Source: Pseudonocardia sp. 73-21
GTDB lineage: Bacteria; Actinomycetota; Actinomycetes; Mycobacteriales; Pseudonocardiaceae
Direction: 5' to 3'
NCBI RefSeq assembly: GCF_001899645.1
Contig: NZ_MKVV01000040.1
Span: 30,804 to 94,803 of the forward strand
DNA length: 64,000 bases
The notes below the pieces were generated by a model. It was not told the DNA's origin and searched no databases. It saw nothing but the letters and a program-made list of their open reading frames with translations. A program made the translations under genes and the position numbers. Of this stretch, positions 44,210 to 53,308 are shown one piece after another. Every line of letters starts with the position of its first letter. Positions within the stretch are counted from its first letter, which is position 1.

Positions 44210-44420
44210 CACCGGTACTGCCGGGCACCACTGCCGGCGCAGGGTCGGGGCCATCGACCACGTGTCGCCGCCCCGACCCCGGTTCATCATCGGTCGGATG
44301 CCGGCCGAGGACTTGACCAGGACGTCCCCACGTTGTCACCCCGCTCGATCCACGGCACTGACGACGACCAGGGCGGGGCGACACCGTGGGCTCCTCCCGT
44401 CGTCATGTCGTCGGCTACGG

Positions 44421-45840
44421 AACCCCCCGAAGATCGTGTGCGTCGATCCCCGTGACATGCCGGTCGCGTGGGCGGCCCGCGCCGGCGGCGGGGTGCATCT
44501 GGCCCTGCTGCCGGGTACGAACGTGGCGCTGATGAACCGGGTTCCGGAACTGGAACAACGACACCCACGTCGCCGACCTGGCCCGGCACCGGAACATCGA
44601 CCCGTCCCGGATTCCGCACATGACCCCGCCCACCCACGCCATGCAGATCTTCCGGTACGCCGAGCAGGGCAGCATCCGGTTCCTCTGGGTCACCGCCACC
44701 AACCCGGCGGTGTCGATGCCGGAACTGGCCCGGATCCGGTCGATCCTGGCCCAGGACCGGCTGTTCCTCATCGTGCAGGACATCTTCCGCACCGAGACCG
44801 CCGAACTGGCCGACGTGGTCCTGCCCGCTGCGACGCAGGGCGAGAAGGCCGGCTGCTTCACCAACGTCGACCGCACCGTGCACCTGTCGGACAAGGCCGT
44901 GGAGCCGCCGGGCGTAGCCCGCCCGGACCTGGACATCCTGCTCGACTACGCCCGGCGCATGGACTTCCGTGACCGTGATGGTCAGCCTTTCCCGCAGTGG
45001 CACGACGCCTCCTCGGCGTTCGACGCGTGGGTGGCCTCGACCGAGGGCCGCCCGTGCGACTACAACGGGCTCAGCCACGCGAAGCTGCGGTCGGCACCGT
45101 CGGGGATCCAGTGGCCGTGCAACAGCGAGAACCCCGACGGCACCGAACGCCTCTACACGGACGGGAAGTTCTTCTCCGCCCCGGACGAGTGCGAGAGCTA
45201 CGGCCGTGACCTGGTCACCGGCACGGCGGTGGAGGAGACCGAGTACCGCGCGCTCAACCCCGACGCGAAGGCCGTGATCAAGGCCGCCGCGTACCTGCCT
45301 CCGCACGAACGACCCGACCCCGATCACCCGTTCGCGCTGATCACCGGGCGGACGCTGTATCACTTCCACACCCGCACCAAGACCGGGCGAGCCCCGCAGC
45401 TGCAGGCCGCCGCGTCCGAGGTGTGGGTCGAGTGCTCCGCCGCCGACGCGGCCGCGCTCGAGCTCCGTGAGGGCGACCTGGCCGAGATCACCACCCCCCG
45501 CGGCGCAGTACGGGCCAGGGTGCGGATCAGCGGCATCCGAGACGGCGTGCTGTTCCTCCCGTTCCACTACGGCTACTGGGACGCCGACCACGCCCAGCGC
45601 GCGGGCCACGACCGGGCGGCGAACGAGCTCACCCCGACCGACTGGGACCCGGTGTCGAAACAACCCCTGTTCAAGACCGCTGCCGCGAACCTGACCCGTA
45701 TCGCCGACGGGCTGGGCGTACCGGCGCCGGCACCGACCACGACCGGGTCGCGCCCCGTCGGCGATCATGTCCCGCCCACCCGCGGCGGCCACGCCGCGAC
45801 GGACACCACACGTCAGCCGACCCAGGTGGAGACCCCATGA
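44421..45840 (+). pseudogene. Second formate dehydrogenase (molybdopterin oxidoreductase) remnant
   Basis: Two pieces in different frames. 44421-44542 reads PPKIVCVDPRDMPVAWAAR and VHLALLPGTNVALMN. From about 44546 the next frame reads FRNWNNDTHVADLARHRNID and HAMQIFRYAEQGSIRFLWV, then continues through the Mo-domain C-terminus (GRTLYHFHTRTKTGR) to 45840. The [4Fe-4S] N-terminus, the Sec/Cys site and a middle segment are gone. It is closer to FdhF-like enzymes than to the Sec enzyme at 32328. Its stop overlaps the next gene, an old operon junction. Confidence 0.75.
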
Positions 45841-46337
45841 GTAAGATCGAACTGGTGTTGCGCGAGCTGCACCGTTCCGAGAACAGCCTGGCCCGCGACC
45901 TACTGACCGTCGCCGACCGGCACCGCGTCGAACACGAGATCTTCCACACCGCCCGCGACGTCGCCCGCTGGTCCCACGACCACGTCCGGCTCATCGCGGG
46001 CAGCGCGGCGGCCCACGACCTGCATCTCGATCCGGCCCCGTCCACGGGCTCACCCGCCCTGCTCGAACGCCTCACCCACCGCACCAGCGAACTTCTCGGC
46101 CGCCGCCCCGAACCCGGCCTGCTGCTCCTGGCCGACCTGCGGAGACTGCACCGCAAGGCCGCCGGGGTATCCCTGGACTGGGAACTGCTGAGCCAGGCCG
46201 CCCAGGCCATGCGCCAGCGCGACCTGTTCGAGCTGGCCCGACGCTGCCACCCCCAGACGCTTCGCCAGATGCTTCGCCAGATGCGGTGGGCCAACGGCCA
46301 ACTCAAGATCGTCTCGCCCCAGATCATCGCCAGCTAG
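45837..46337 (+). CDS. Hypothetical helical protein next to the broken formate dehydrogenase
   Basis: 166 residues, mostly helical: MSKIELVLRELHRSENSLAR, DLLTVADRHRVEHEIFHTA, then LLERLTHRTSELLGRRPEPG and RQMLRQMRWANGQLKIV. The regular His/Glu pattern in the first 70 residues recalls a helical-bundle carrier or chaperone, but no family is certain. Its ATG overlaps the pseudogene stop (ATGA), so it was once part of that operon and may have lost its partner. Confidence 0.65.
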   Translation: MSKIELVLRELHRSENSLARDLLTVADRHRVEHEIFHTARDVARWSHDHVRLIAGSAAAHDLHLDPAPSTGSPALLERLTHRTSELLGRRPEPGLLLLADLRRLHRKAAGVSLDWELLSQAAQAMRQRDLFELARRCHPQTLRQMLRQMRWANGQLKIVSPQIIAS

Positions 46338-46725
46338 CCAGGGGTCACCGAGGTGTGCACCCCGGCCCGGGAGCCGGTGCTGCGGGCGCGGAGTCGGCCC
46401 GCGGGCGAGACCCGCGTTGAGCTCGAACTCGTCCCGGTCCCTCAGACGACCGGGGCCGGATACCGGACGGTGATGCGCGGGGACGCCCCCCAACACGGGC
46501 CGGGGCGGCTGGTGCCGTATCCAGACGGGAACATCCGGCAAGCGGTGCCACGGTGCCGGGGCCGCTCTCGGGTCGCGGGGCCGACCCGAGAGCGGCTGGT
46601 CAGGAGGCCCCTCCGACGAGGCGAGCAACAGGACCCCTGCGCTCAGGTGCAGCCCGGGGAGCGGGCAGTCGGGGCCCTCCGGATCGCCGGCCCGCCTGTT
46701 CCTGGGGCCCCCGCGCGGTCGGGTC
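46338..46725. other. Gene-poor stretch
   Basis: 388 bp between convergent genes. Open frames are shadows with Arg/Pro/Gly-rich text. No hairpin or fragment stands out. Confidence 0.5.
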
Positions 46726-47193
46726 TCACGAGGGACCGAGCGGGTTCGGCCGGCCGGGAGCGGCGCGCCGTCCGCCGGGCACATCGCCGGCCCTGTCACG
46801 CACGGCCGGAGGCGCGCAGAGACCGTGGCCCGGGGCCGTGCCCGCGATGTCATGGGGCGGGTCCCGGCGGCACAGTGACCAACAGACCGCGATCGGGCCC
46901 AGGCCGCTGACCAGCGCCCCGGGCACGATCAGTGCGATCGTGCCGGTGATCTCCCCGGCCACCAGCGCCGCCACACCGGCGCACAGCACCACGACCACCA
47001 TCGCGAGCCGCAGCCCCGGACGGCGTGTCGGAGCGGTCACGATCTGTCGGAGCCGGCCGCAGCGCAGCGGCCGCAGGCTCATCGCGGCCAGAGCACGCTG
47101 CAGCGGCGCCTCCTCGGCGGCCAGGTGGCGTTCGATCTCCGCCACCCTGCGGCGTTCGCTCGGGGTCAGGTGCACGGTGTCGGGTTTGCCCAT
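46726..47193 (-). CDS. DUF3040-like two-helix membrane protein
   Basis: 155 residues. The start, LTPSERRRVAEIERHLAAEE, is the DUF3040 cytoplasmic helix, followed by two membrane segments (LAMVVVVLCAGVAALVAGEI and TGTIALIVPGALVSGLGPIA). The C-terminal 50 residues are Pro/Gly-rich. The ribosome binding site GAAGGA lies in the last of three 15-bp repeats (47201-47244), and a 17-bp-spaced operator is 170 bp upstream. The function of DUF3040 is unknown. Confidence 0.75.
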   Translation of the reverse strand: MGKPDTVHLTPSERRRVAEIERHLAAEEAPLQRALAAMSLRPLRCGRLRQIVTAPTRRPGLRLAMVVVVLCAGVAALVAGEITGTIALIVPGALVSGLGPIAVCWSLCRRDPPHDIAGTAPGHGLCAPPAVRDRAGDVPGGRRAAPGRPNPLGPS

Positions 47194-47200
47194 GAGTATG

Positions 47201-47244
47201 TCCTTCGACGCTGAATCCTTCGACGCTGAATCCTTCGACGGTGA
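47201..47244 (-). repeat. Three tandem 15-bp units carrying the Shine-Dalgarno of the DUF3040-like gene
   Basis: TCCTTCGACGCTGAA at 47201-47215 and 47216-47230, then TCCTTCGACGGTGA at 47231-47244. On the minus strand each unit contains GAAGGA; the copy nearest the gene is spaced 7 nt from the ATG at 47193. The mRNA leader thus displays three equal Shine-Dalgarno sequences 15 nt apart. Confidence 0.85.
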
Positions 47245-47362
47245 TGCGGCAGGCCGGTCCGTTACAGAACAGTCGCTACGAGTAGCGGTTACCCCTCCCC
47301 CGGACGCGCGGGGTGGTCCACCCTGGTCGACAGCTGCTCACTGCCACCAGTCACCATCGTAT

Positions 47363-47384
47363 CGCAATGGTTGCGATACCGCAC
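47363..47384 (-). promoter_or_regulatory. YTGCG/17-bp direct-repeat operator upstream of the DUF3040-like gene
   Basis: On the minus strand GTGCG (47384-47380) and TTGCG (47367-47363) are 17 bp apart with CGCAA between. On the plus strand the region also forms the inverted repeat GTATCGCAA-TGG-TTGCGATAC (47359-47379). The orientation points to the gene starting at 47193. Confidence 0.55.
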
Positions 47385-47442
47385 TACACGAGGGTTGGCG
47401 GACGAACCATTCGCAGGAGCTGCTGACGGCGAAGGGTGCCGG

Positions 47443-47964
47443 TCACCGCCCGCGGAGACGGGCGCGGGTGAGCACGACCACGACGGCCGTCGCTCCGGTA
47501 CCGGCGGCGACGAGCGCGACCACGCACAGCCGTAGCGTCCGGTGGTCGGTGACCCGCCGGGACAGCTCGGCGGTGGTGGTGGCGAGCCGGGCGGTGACCG
47601 TCGTGGTGTGGCGCCCCAGCGCGTCGGGATCACGGCGGGCCAGTGCGGTCTGCTCGGCGACCCGGCCTCGCTGGAACGAGGTCGGGTGTCCGGCGAGGTG
47701 GGTGCGCCCCCTGGTGTGGCGCTCGATCTCCGCCGCGCTGGCACCGGGTCCTCGCCCGCCGAGCAGCCGGGACCGCAGCTCGGCGATCTGCGCCGCCACC
47801 GCGCCAGGTCCACCGTCGGTGACCGGTGAGCCTGTCGGCTCGGGCCGTCGGTGTCCTGGCGAGGGGTCCGGCGCCACCGGGTGGCGGTACGGATCGAGGG
47901 GGCGACCCGGGTCGGAATGGGTCGCGGCCGGATCGCGCGGGTGCTCTAGCGGCGTCGCAGCCAT
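47443..47964 (-). CDS. Hypothetical protein with C-terminal membrane helix
   Basis: 173 residues from the ATG at 47964. The N-terminal 50 residues are Pro-rich. A helical region follows (AAQIAELRSRLLGGRGPGAS, AAEIERHTRGRTHLAGHP), then a Thr/Ala-rich amphipathic stretch, a membrane helix, LCVVALVAAGTGATAVVVVL, and a basic end. It resembles small coiled-coil membrane proteins of actinomycetes such as DUF3618, but weakly. It overlaps the SDR gene by 19 nt as the last gene of the 13-gene run. Confidence 0.6.
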   Translation of the reverse strand: MAATPLEHPRDPAATHSDPGRPLDPYRHPVAPDPSPGHRRPEPTGSPVTDGGPGAVAAQIAELRSRLLGGRGPGASAAEIERHTRGRTHLAGHPTSFQRGRVAEQTALARRDPDALGRHTTTVTARLATTTAELSRRVTDHRTLRLCVVALVAAGTGATAVVVVLTRARLRGR

Positions 47965-48956
47965 ACCGCCGCCCCCGCCAACGCCGCAGCCCCGGCGGCG
48001 GCCGCGGACGCCATTCGCGGGTGCCGCGAGCACCACTGCTGGGGATCATGGCTGATGGCCTTGTCGTCGAACACCCCGTGTGCGCCGTAGTCGTGCCCCG
48101 TGGCGCCGTCGGCGGGCTCCCAGAGGTTGTGCGGCCGGTCCGGGGCGACGGGATCGGCGGTCTGCTGCGAGGAGAATCCCGTCCTGGCCAGGTAGCGGTC
48201 CAGCAGGGCGGGTGCGATGCGCTGCCCGAGCACGGTGCCGACGGTGCTCGATCCGACCCAGTAGGCCTTGCGGCGGGGGTGATCGGCGGCGAACACGACG
48301 GCGCGGGCGGCGAGTTCGGGCTGGTAGATCGGGGGCACCGGCTGGGGGTGGTGCGGTAGCCGCGACAGCACCCAGGAGAACTGGGGGGTGTTGACCGCGG
48401 GCATGTGCACCACGGTGATGGCGATGTTGCTGTGGTCGTGCATGAGTTCGGTGCGCACCGATTCGGTGAACCCGTTGATGGCGTGCTTGGAGCCGCAGTA
48501 GGCGGACTGCAATGGGATGGACCGCAGCCCGAGGGCGGATCCGACCTGCACGATGGTGCCGCGCTCGCGTGGTCGCATCCGGCCCAGCGCGGTCATGGTG
48601 GCGTAGACGTAGCCGAGGTAGTTGACCTCGGTGACCCGGCGGAACTCGGCCGGGCTGATCTGGTGGAAGGGCGCGAACACGGAGGTGAACGCGACGTTGA
48701 CCCAGATGTCGATCGGGCCGAGGGTGTTCTCGACCTGTTCGGCGGCGGCCTCGATCTGGTCGGGGTCGGCGACGTCGGTCGGGATCGCGAGGGCGGTGCC
48801 GCCGGCGTTCTCGACGTCCTTGACCGCGCCGTCGAGGCCGGCCTGTCCGCGGGCCAGGAGCGCGACGCGGGCGCCGCGGGCGGCGAACTGGATGGCCGTG
48901 GCGCGGGCGATCCCGCCGCTGGCGCCGGTGATCACCACGGTCTGTGGAGGGGTCAT
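47946..48956 (-). CDS. Short-chain dehydrogenase/reductase with C-terminal hydrophobic tail
   Basis: 336 residues. The Rossmann motif is VVITGASGGIARATA (TGxxxGIxxA type), with the Ser of VGSALGLRSI and the YCGSK catalytic pair (YxxxK; about 153-157). Past residue 240 is an extension with a C-terminal hydrophobic helix (ASAAAAGAAALAGAAVWL) and an RRR end, which could anchor it to the membrane. The substrate is unknown. The ATG overlaps the epimerase stop by ATGA. Confidence 0.85.
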   Translation of the reverse strand: MTPPQTVVITGASGGIARATAIQFAARGARVALLARGQAGLDGAVKDVENAGGTALAIPTDVADPDQIEAAAEQVENTLGPIDIWVNVAFTSVFAPFHQISPAEFRRVTEVNYLGYVYATMTALGRMRPRERGTIVQVGSALGLRSIPLQSAYCGSKHAINGFTESVRTELMHDHSNIAITVVHMPAVNTPQFSWVLSRLPHHPQPVPPIYQPELAARAVVFAADHPRRKAYWVGSSTVGTVLGQRIAPALLDRYLARTGFSSQQTADPVAPDRPHNLWEPADGATGHDYGAHGVFDDKAISHDPQQWCSRHPRMASAAAAGAAALAGAAVWLRRR

Positions 48957-49960
48957 GATGGTTGCCTTTCTCGGACGATCTCGTGTGGGTGGGGACCGGC
49001 GGGCTGGTCGGGTTCGACGCCCCACCGGGTGGTGATCGATTGGCCGGGTTCGAGGGTGAGCAGGCCGTTGCCGCTGCGTAGCCCGTTGGGGGCGCACGTC
49101 ATGGGTTCCACCCCGAGGCCGCGACGACGTTTGTCGGGGGGCTGGGTGTCGCCGGTGTAGAGCTCGATGAACCGGTAGTGCTCGTCGGCCCACAGCCGGG
49201 TCCGCTGCTGCTGCGGCCCGGTCAGGACGACCCAGGCCAGGCCGTCGGAGTCGCGGGCCAGGTCGGTGAAGGCGTAGTCGATGATCGTGTCGCCGATGTG
49301 GCGGGCACCGCGGAAGTCATACGGCGATCCGGCGACCGGGATGGTCCCGGTGGGTAGCCCGCGCTGGTCGGTGGGCAGCCACCGTTCGGCGCGCATCTGG
49401 AGCTCGGCGTCGTCGATGTACTCGGTGCCGGCCCGTAGGTAGGGGTGGTGCCCGGTGCCGTACGGGCAGCGCTGGGCGCCCATGTTGGTCGCGGTCGTGG
49501 CCACCGTCAACCCGGTCCGGCCCGGGTCGGAGGTCCTCGAGTCGTCCGACGGACCGGAGCGCAGCCGGTAGTCGACGGTGACGCCGAGGGTGAAGGGGTA
49601 GCCGGGCAGTGGGTGCAGCACGGTGCCGAGTACGACCCGGTCGGGTTCGGTCTCCAGCGGGGTCCAGTTGCGCCAGCGCAGGAACCCGTGGATGGCGTTG
49701 TGGGCTTCGGGTTCGGTCAGGGCGACCTGGTGATCGGTACCGTCGAAGGTGTAGGCGCCGTCAGCGAGGCGGTTGGGCCAGGGGATCAGTGGGGTGCCGC
49801 GAGCGCCGCTGCACATCTCCTCGGGCGGGTAGCCGTCCAGGACCGGGCGCCCGTCGTAGGTGTAGGTGCGGATACCGCCGCCGACCTCGACCAGGGTTGC
49901 CCGGTGTCGGCCGGAGCGGATCTCGAACTGTGCCCCCGACGGGACGCCGCGGCCGGTCAC
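48953..49960 (-). CDS. Aldose 1-epimerase (mutarotase)
   Basis: 335 residues with the galactose-mutarotase fold. Visible are GGGIRTYTYDGRPVLDGYP, GTPLIPWPNRLADGAYTFDG, HNAIHGFLRWRNW (His), CPYGTGHHPYL (His-His) and a late Glu in RFIELYTGDTQ. It interconverts alpha and beta anomers of aldoses. The GTG start overlaps the GH15 gene's stop. Next to a glucosidase and a sugar-dehydrogenase-like pair, it would supply the anomer those enzymes need. Confidence 0.85.
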   Translation of the reverse strand: MTGRGVPSGAQFEIRSGRHRATLVEVGGGIRTYTYDGRPVLDGYPPEEMCSGARGTPLIPWPNRLADGAYTFDGTDHQVALTEPEAHNAIHGFLRWRNWTPLETEPDRVVLGTVLHPLPGYPFTLGVTVDYRLRSGPSDDSRTSDPGRTGLTVATTATNMGAQRCPYGTGHHPYLRAGTEYIDDAELQMRAERWLPTDQRGLPTGTIPVAGSPYDFRGARHIGDTIIDYAFTDLARDSDGLAWVVLTGPQQQRTRLWADEHYRFIELYTGDTQPPDKRRRGLGVEPMTCAPNGLRSGNGLLTLEPGQSITTRWGVEPDQPAGPHPHEIVRERQPS

Positions 49961-51783
49961 GGTCGTACCCCAGTGGAGTCCCGGTGGGTGGCGGGTCCGG
50001 TGAGCTGGACCGCGGACTCGAGCATCAGGGCGTGCACGAAGGCCTGCGGGAGGTTGCCGCGCAGTTGACGTTGCGTGACGTCGTACTCCTCGGAGAACAA
50101 TCCGGGTGGGCCGCAGGCGGCGCGGTTGCGTTCGAACCACCGCACCGCGCCGGCCGGGTCGCCCTGCTGGTGGCAGGCCAGGGCCATCCAGAACCCGCAG
50201 AGGGTGAACGCGCCTTCCGCGTGCCCGAGGGGGCGCGGGTCTTGGCGGAACCGGTAGATGTAGCCGTCCTCACCCAGGTCGTGGGCGACCGCGGCGAGGG
50301 TGGCGATCGAGCGCGGGTCGTCGGCGGGGAGTGCCCCGCGCAGCGCGGGGAGCAGCAGCGCGGCGTCCACCCGCTGGTCGTGCGGGGCGCGTTGCCAACG
50401 ACCGTTCGGGTGCAGGCAGTCGTTGGCGGTGTCGGCGACGATGGTGTCGGCCAGCGCGCTCCAGCGTGCCGCGTCGCCGGCCGGGACCTGCGCGGACATG
50501 GCGCGCAGCCCGGCGGCGCAGATCAGCCGCGAGTGCGCCCAGCGTTGGTCGTCGAGTTCCCACACCCCGGCGTCGGGGTCGCGCCAGCGTTGCTCGATCG
50601 CCGACACGGCGGCGGTAGCGGCTTTGAGATGTTCGGTGTCGAGATGGTCGTGGCGGGCCGCGGCGGCGAACAGCAGTAACGCCTCACCGAACGCGTCGAG
50701 CTGGAACTGGGCGTTGACGTGGTTGCCGAGCACGTCGGTGCCCCCGGGGTAGCCGGGCAGCTCCAGGGAGCGTTCGTCGGGGACCGGGTCGCCGGTGACG
50801 GTGTAGGCGGGGGCGAGCTGTGGTCCGTGGTCGAGGAGTCGGGCGGCGACGAAACCGACCGCGTCGTCGAGCAGCGGATGGGGGGCGTCGGTGGCCACGG
50901 CCTGCCCGGCGTAGCACTGGTCGCGGATCCAGACGTAGCGGTAGTCGTAGTTGCGGCCCTGTGCCGCACGCTCGGGCAGGCTCATCGTGGCAGCCGCGAC
51001 CATCCCACCACCGGAGCTGGTCAGGCCACGCAGCACCGCGTAGGAGTGGCGGGCGTCGCGCGGGGCGATGCTGTCGCCCAGCTCCGGCATGGTCTCGCGC
51101 CACGCGGTGCGGGTGGCCGTCCACAGTCTTTCCGGGTCCGGCGCGTCACCCTCCAGCGCGCAGGTGGTGTCGCCGAGTTCGAGGACCAGATCGTGGTGGG
51201 CCCCTGCGGGCACCGACACGGTGGCGCTCAGCTGTCGGCCGCGGTGGCCGTCGGTGTGCGGGGCCGCGTCGCCACCACCGGTCCAGCGCATCCGCAGCGC
51301 ACCCACCCGGCCGGTCCAGCACCCGGCATCGTCACGATGCAGCTCACGCAGGCGCTGCTGGTCGAACTCGGCCGCGGGCGCCAGCACCACGTGAACCTGG
51401 GCGTCGCCCTGCACGGCGATGATCCGGCGCAGCAGCACCACCCGGCCGGGGTCGCCCGGGAACGCCAGAGCTTCGCGGCACTCCACGATCCCGGTCTCGG
51501 TGATCCAGCGCGAGCGCCAGATCAGGCTCCCGTCCTCGTAGTAGCCGCCCCACACGAACCGCCCGACCGGGGTGACCGCGTAGGTTCCGGCGCCGCCGAT
51601 CAGCGAGGAGAACACCCCATCGGAGTCCCATCGTGGCGCGCACAGCCAGGCGATGTCCCCGCGCGGCCCGACCAGCGCACCGCGCTCCCCGTCGGCGAGC
51701 AGTGCGTACTCCCGCAACACGTGCGGCGGAAACTGCTCGCCGATATCGCCCACGATATCGTTCGTATTCGTCGTCGCGCTCAT
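49957..51783 (-). CDS. Glycoside hydrolase family 15 (glucoamylase/trehalase-like)
   Basis: 608 residues. An N-terminal beta domain (REYALLADGERGALVGPRGD, then IAWLCAPRWDS) precedes an (alpha/alpha)6 barrel with the GH15 signature NYDYRYVWIRDQCYAG (about residue 270) and a late LFSEEYDVTQRQLRGN holding the acid/base Glu. No signal peptide, so it acts inside the cell. Related actinobacterial enzymes hydrolyse trehalose or alpha-glucans to glucose. It overlaps the mutarotase gene and follows the Mo enzyme gene by 30 bp. Confidence 0.88.
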   Translation of the reverse strand: MSATTNTNDIVGDIGEQFPPHVLREYALLADGERGALVGPRGDIAWLCAPRWDSDGVFSSLIGGAGTYAVTPVGRFVWGGYYEDGSLIWRSRWITETGIVECREALAFPGDPGRVVLLRRIIAVQGDAQVHVVLAPAAEFDQQRLRELHRDDAGCWTGRVGALRMRWTGGGDAAPHTDGHRGRQLSATVSVPAGAHHDLVLELGDTTCALEGDAPDPERLWTATRTAWRETMPELGDSIAPRDARHSYAVLRGLTSSGGGMVAAATMSLPERAAQGRNYDYRYVWIRDQCYAGQAVATDAPHPLLDDAVGFVAARLLDHGPQLAPAYTVTGDPVPDERSLELPGYPGGTDVLGNHVNAQFQLDAFGEALLLFAAAARHDHLDTEHLKAATAAVSAIEQRWRDPDAGVWELDDQRWAHSRLICAAGLRAMSAQVPAGDAARWSALADTIVADTANDCLHPNGRWQRAPHDQRVDAALLLPALRGALPADDPRSIATLAAVAHDLGEDGYIYRFRQDPRPLGHAEGAFTLCGFWMALACHQQGDPAGAVRWFERNRAACGPPGLFSEEYDVTQRQLRGNLPQAFVHALMLESAVQLTGPATHRDSTGVRP

Positions 51784-51813
51784 CGTCGTCGTAACCTTTT
51801 CTGTGCGGAGGGG

Positions 51814-53304
51814 TCAGATGCCGGCGGCGTTGGCATAGAACTGCTGGTCCTCGCGCCACCCGCCCATCCCCATGCCGATATCGGCGGTGTCGACCACGAA
51901 CTCGATCGCAGTGATCCATTTAACCATTTTGAAGCCGAGTTGGGTTTCGATACGCAGCCGCACCGGAGCACCGTGGGCGACCGGGAGCGGGGCACCGTTC
52001 ATGTCGAGCGCGAGGATGGTCTGCGGGTTGCCGGCGAGGTGGAGCGGTATGGTGCCGTAGAAGTATCCGTAGCGGCCTTCGCCTTCGGTGAGGCCTTTGT
52101 CGTCCATGGCGTAGAACACCACATGACGGGCCTCGGGCGCCACGCCGACGTGATCCATCAGTGCGCTCAATGGCACTCCGCCCCATTCGGCCACCGCGGT
52201 CCAGCCCTGGATGCAGTTGTGTTTGACGATCTGCCGCTGCGTGCCGAGATCGCGCAGTTGGGTCAGCGACAACGTCACCGGCCGGGTCACCAGACCGCCG
52301 ACGGCGAGCCGGTAGTCGGCGAACCCGGTCGCCGCCATCCGCTCGTAGTCGTCATCGGTGGGCGGGTAGCCGTTGACCCGGTGATAGGGCGAGATGTCGC
52401 TGCGCCGCCACCGCTGCCGGGAACGGAACGCCCGCGAGATGGCCTTCTCGAACGGGTCGACCACCCACCCCAGCAAGCGCTGGGTTCGGCGCCGGTACCG
52501 CAACGAGAACCAGGAGATGATCACGTGGAAGAGCAGGACCGCGAACAGCCCGGCCAGGCCGAGCGCGAGCGCGAAGGTTCTGTTCCCGCCGGGATCGGCC
52601 AGTACGATCTTGGTGAACTCGTCGGGCACCCCGTGGACGATGACCATGAACACGTGCACCACGGTGAACACGCCGAACGCACACAACCCGAGGAAATGCA
52701 GGCTACGCGCTCCCTGTTTGCCGCCGAACAGTTTACCGTAGCGCGGGAAGCGGGCCAGCACCGACGGGGACATGGCCGCGCCGGTGGCGATCTGGAAGGG
52801 CGCCAGTACGAAGATGACCAGGAAGTAGGCGAGCTTCTGCGCGGGTTCGAACGGTTGCCCGGGGATCTTCGCGGGGATCTGGAAATGCAGGTAGGTGCCG
52901 ACCGCTCGTATCGAGTCCGGGACGATGGACCAGTGCGTGGGGATGAGGTAGTGCCAGTAGCCGGTCACGAACACCAGCACTACGTACACGATACCGGTGA
53001 GAATCCAGAACTGCACGGTCAGGAAATGCCAGTGCCGGCCCAGGCCGAGGTTCTTCCGTCCTGGTAGCGCGATGAGCGGGCTCCAGGACTCCTCCTCGTC
53101 CAGCGACGACCACATCCTGCGCGAATCCGCGCCGTACATCTTCTTCGAGAATCGGGCCCATTCCCGCCCGGGTGGGCAGTCGTCGTGCCAGTACAGTTTC
53201 GGGAACGCCGAGAGCACCTCCAGCCCGGAGCGGGCCAGCAGCAGCAGGAAGAACAGGTTGAGGAAGTGGGTGATGACCACCCACAGCGGGAAGAACGTGG
53301 GCAC
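51814..53304 (-). CDS. Cytochrome b561-like membrane domain fused to a sulfite-oxidase-fold Mo domain
   Basis: 496 residues. The N-terminal half has about five membrane helices (PLWVVITHFLNLFFLLLLAR, FWILTGIVYVVLVFVTGYWH, LAYFLVIFVLAPFQIATGAA, LCAFGVFTVVHVFMVIVHG) with His residues for b hemes, as in b561/NiFe-hydrogenase cytochromes. The C-terminal half (from about 325) has VTLSLTQLRDLGTQRQIVKH, then NCIQGWTAVAEWGGVPL with the Mo-binding Cys, and a sulfite-oxidase fold. It would be an integral Mo reductase or oxidase linked directly to quinone or heme; the substrate is unknown. Confidence 0.82.
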   Translation of the reverse strand: MPTFFPLWVVITHFLNLFFLLLLARSGLEVLSAFPKLYWHDDCPPGREWARFSKKMYGADSRRMWSSLDEEESWSPLIALPGRKNLGLGRHWHFLTVQFWILTGIVYVVLVFVTGYWHYLIPTHWSIVPDSIRAVGTYLHFQIPAKIPGQPFEPAQKLAYFLVIFVLAPFQIATGAAMSPSVLARFPRYGKLFGGKQGARSLHFLGLCAFGVFTVVHVFMVIVHGVPDEFTKIVLADPGGNRTFALALGLAGLFAVLLFHVIISWFSLRYRRRTQRLLGWVVDPFEKAISRAFRSRQRWRRSDISPYHRVNGYPPTDDDYERMAATGFADYRLAVGGLVTRPVTLSLTQLRDLGTQRQIVKHNCIQGWTAVAEWGGVPLSALMDHVGVAPEARHVVFYAMDDKGLTEGEGRYGYFYGTIPLHLAGNPQTILALDMNGAPLPVAHGAPVRLRIETQLGFKMVKWITAIEFVVDTADIGMGMGGWREDQQFYANAAGI

Positions 53305-53308
53305 GGGG

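Noticed and set aside
44620..45840. A complete formate dehydrogenase gene
   Set aside because: The Fe-S and active-site regions are missing, and the upstream homologous piece is in another frame.
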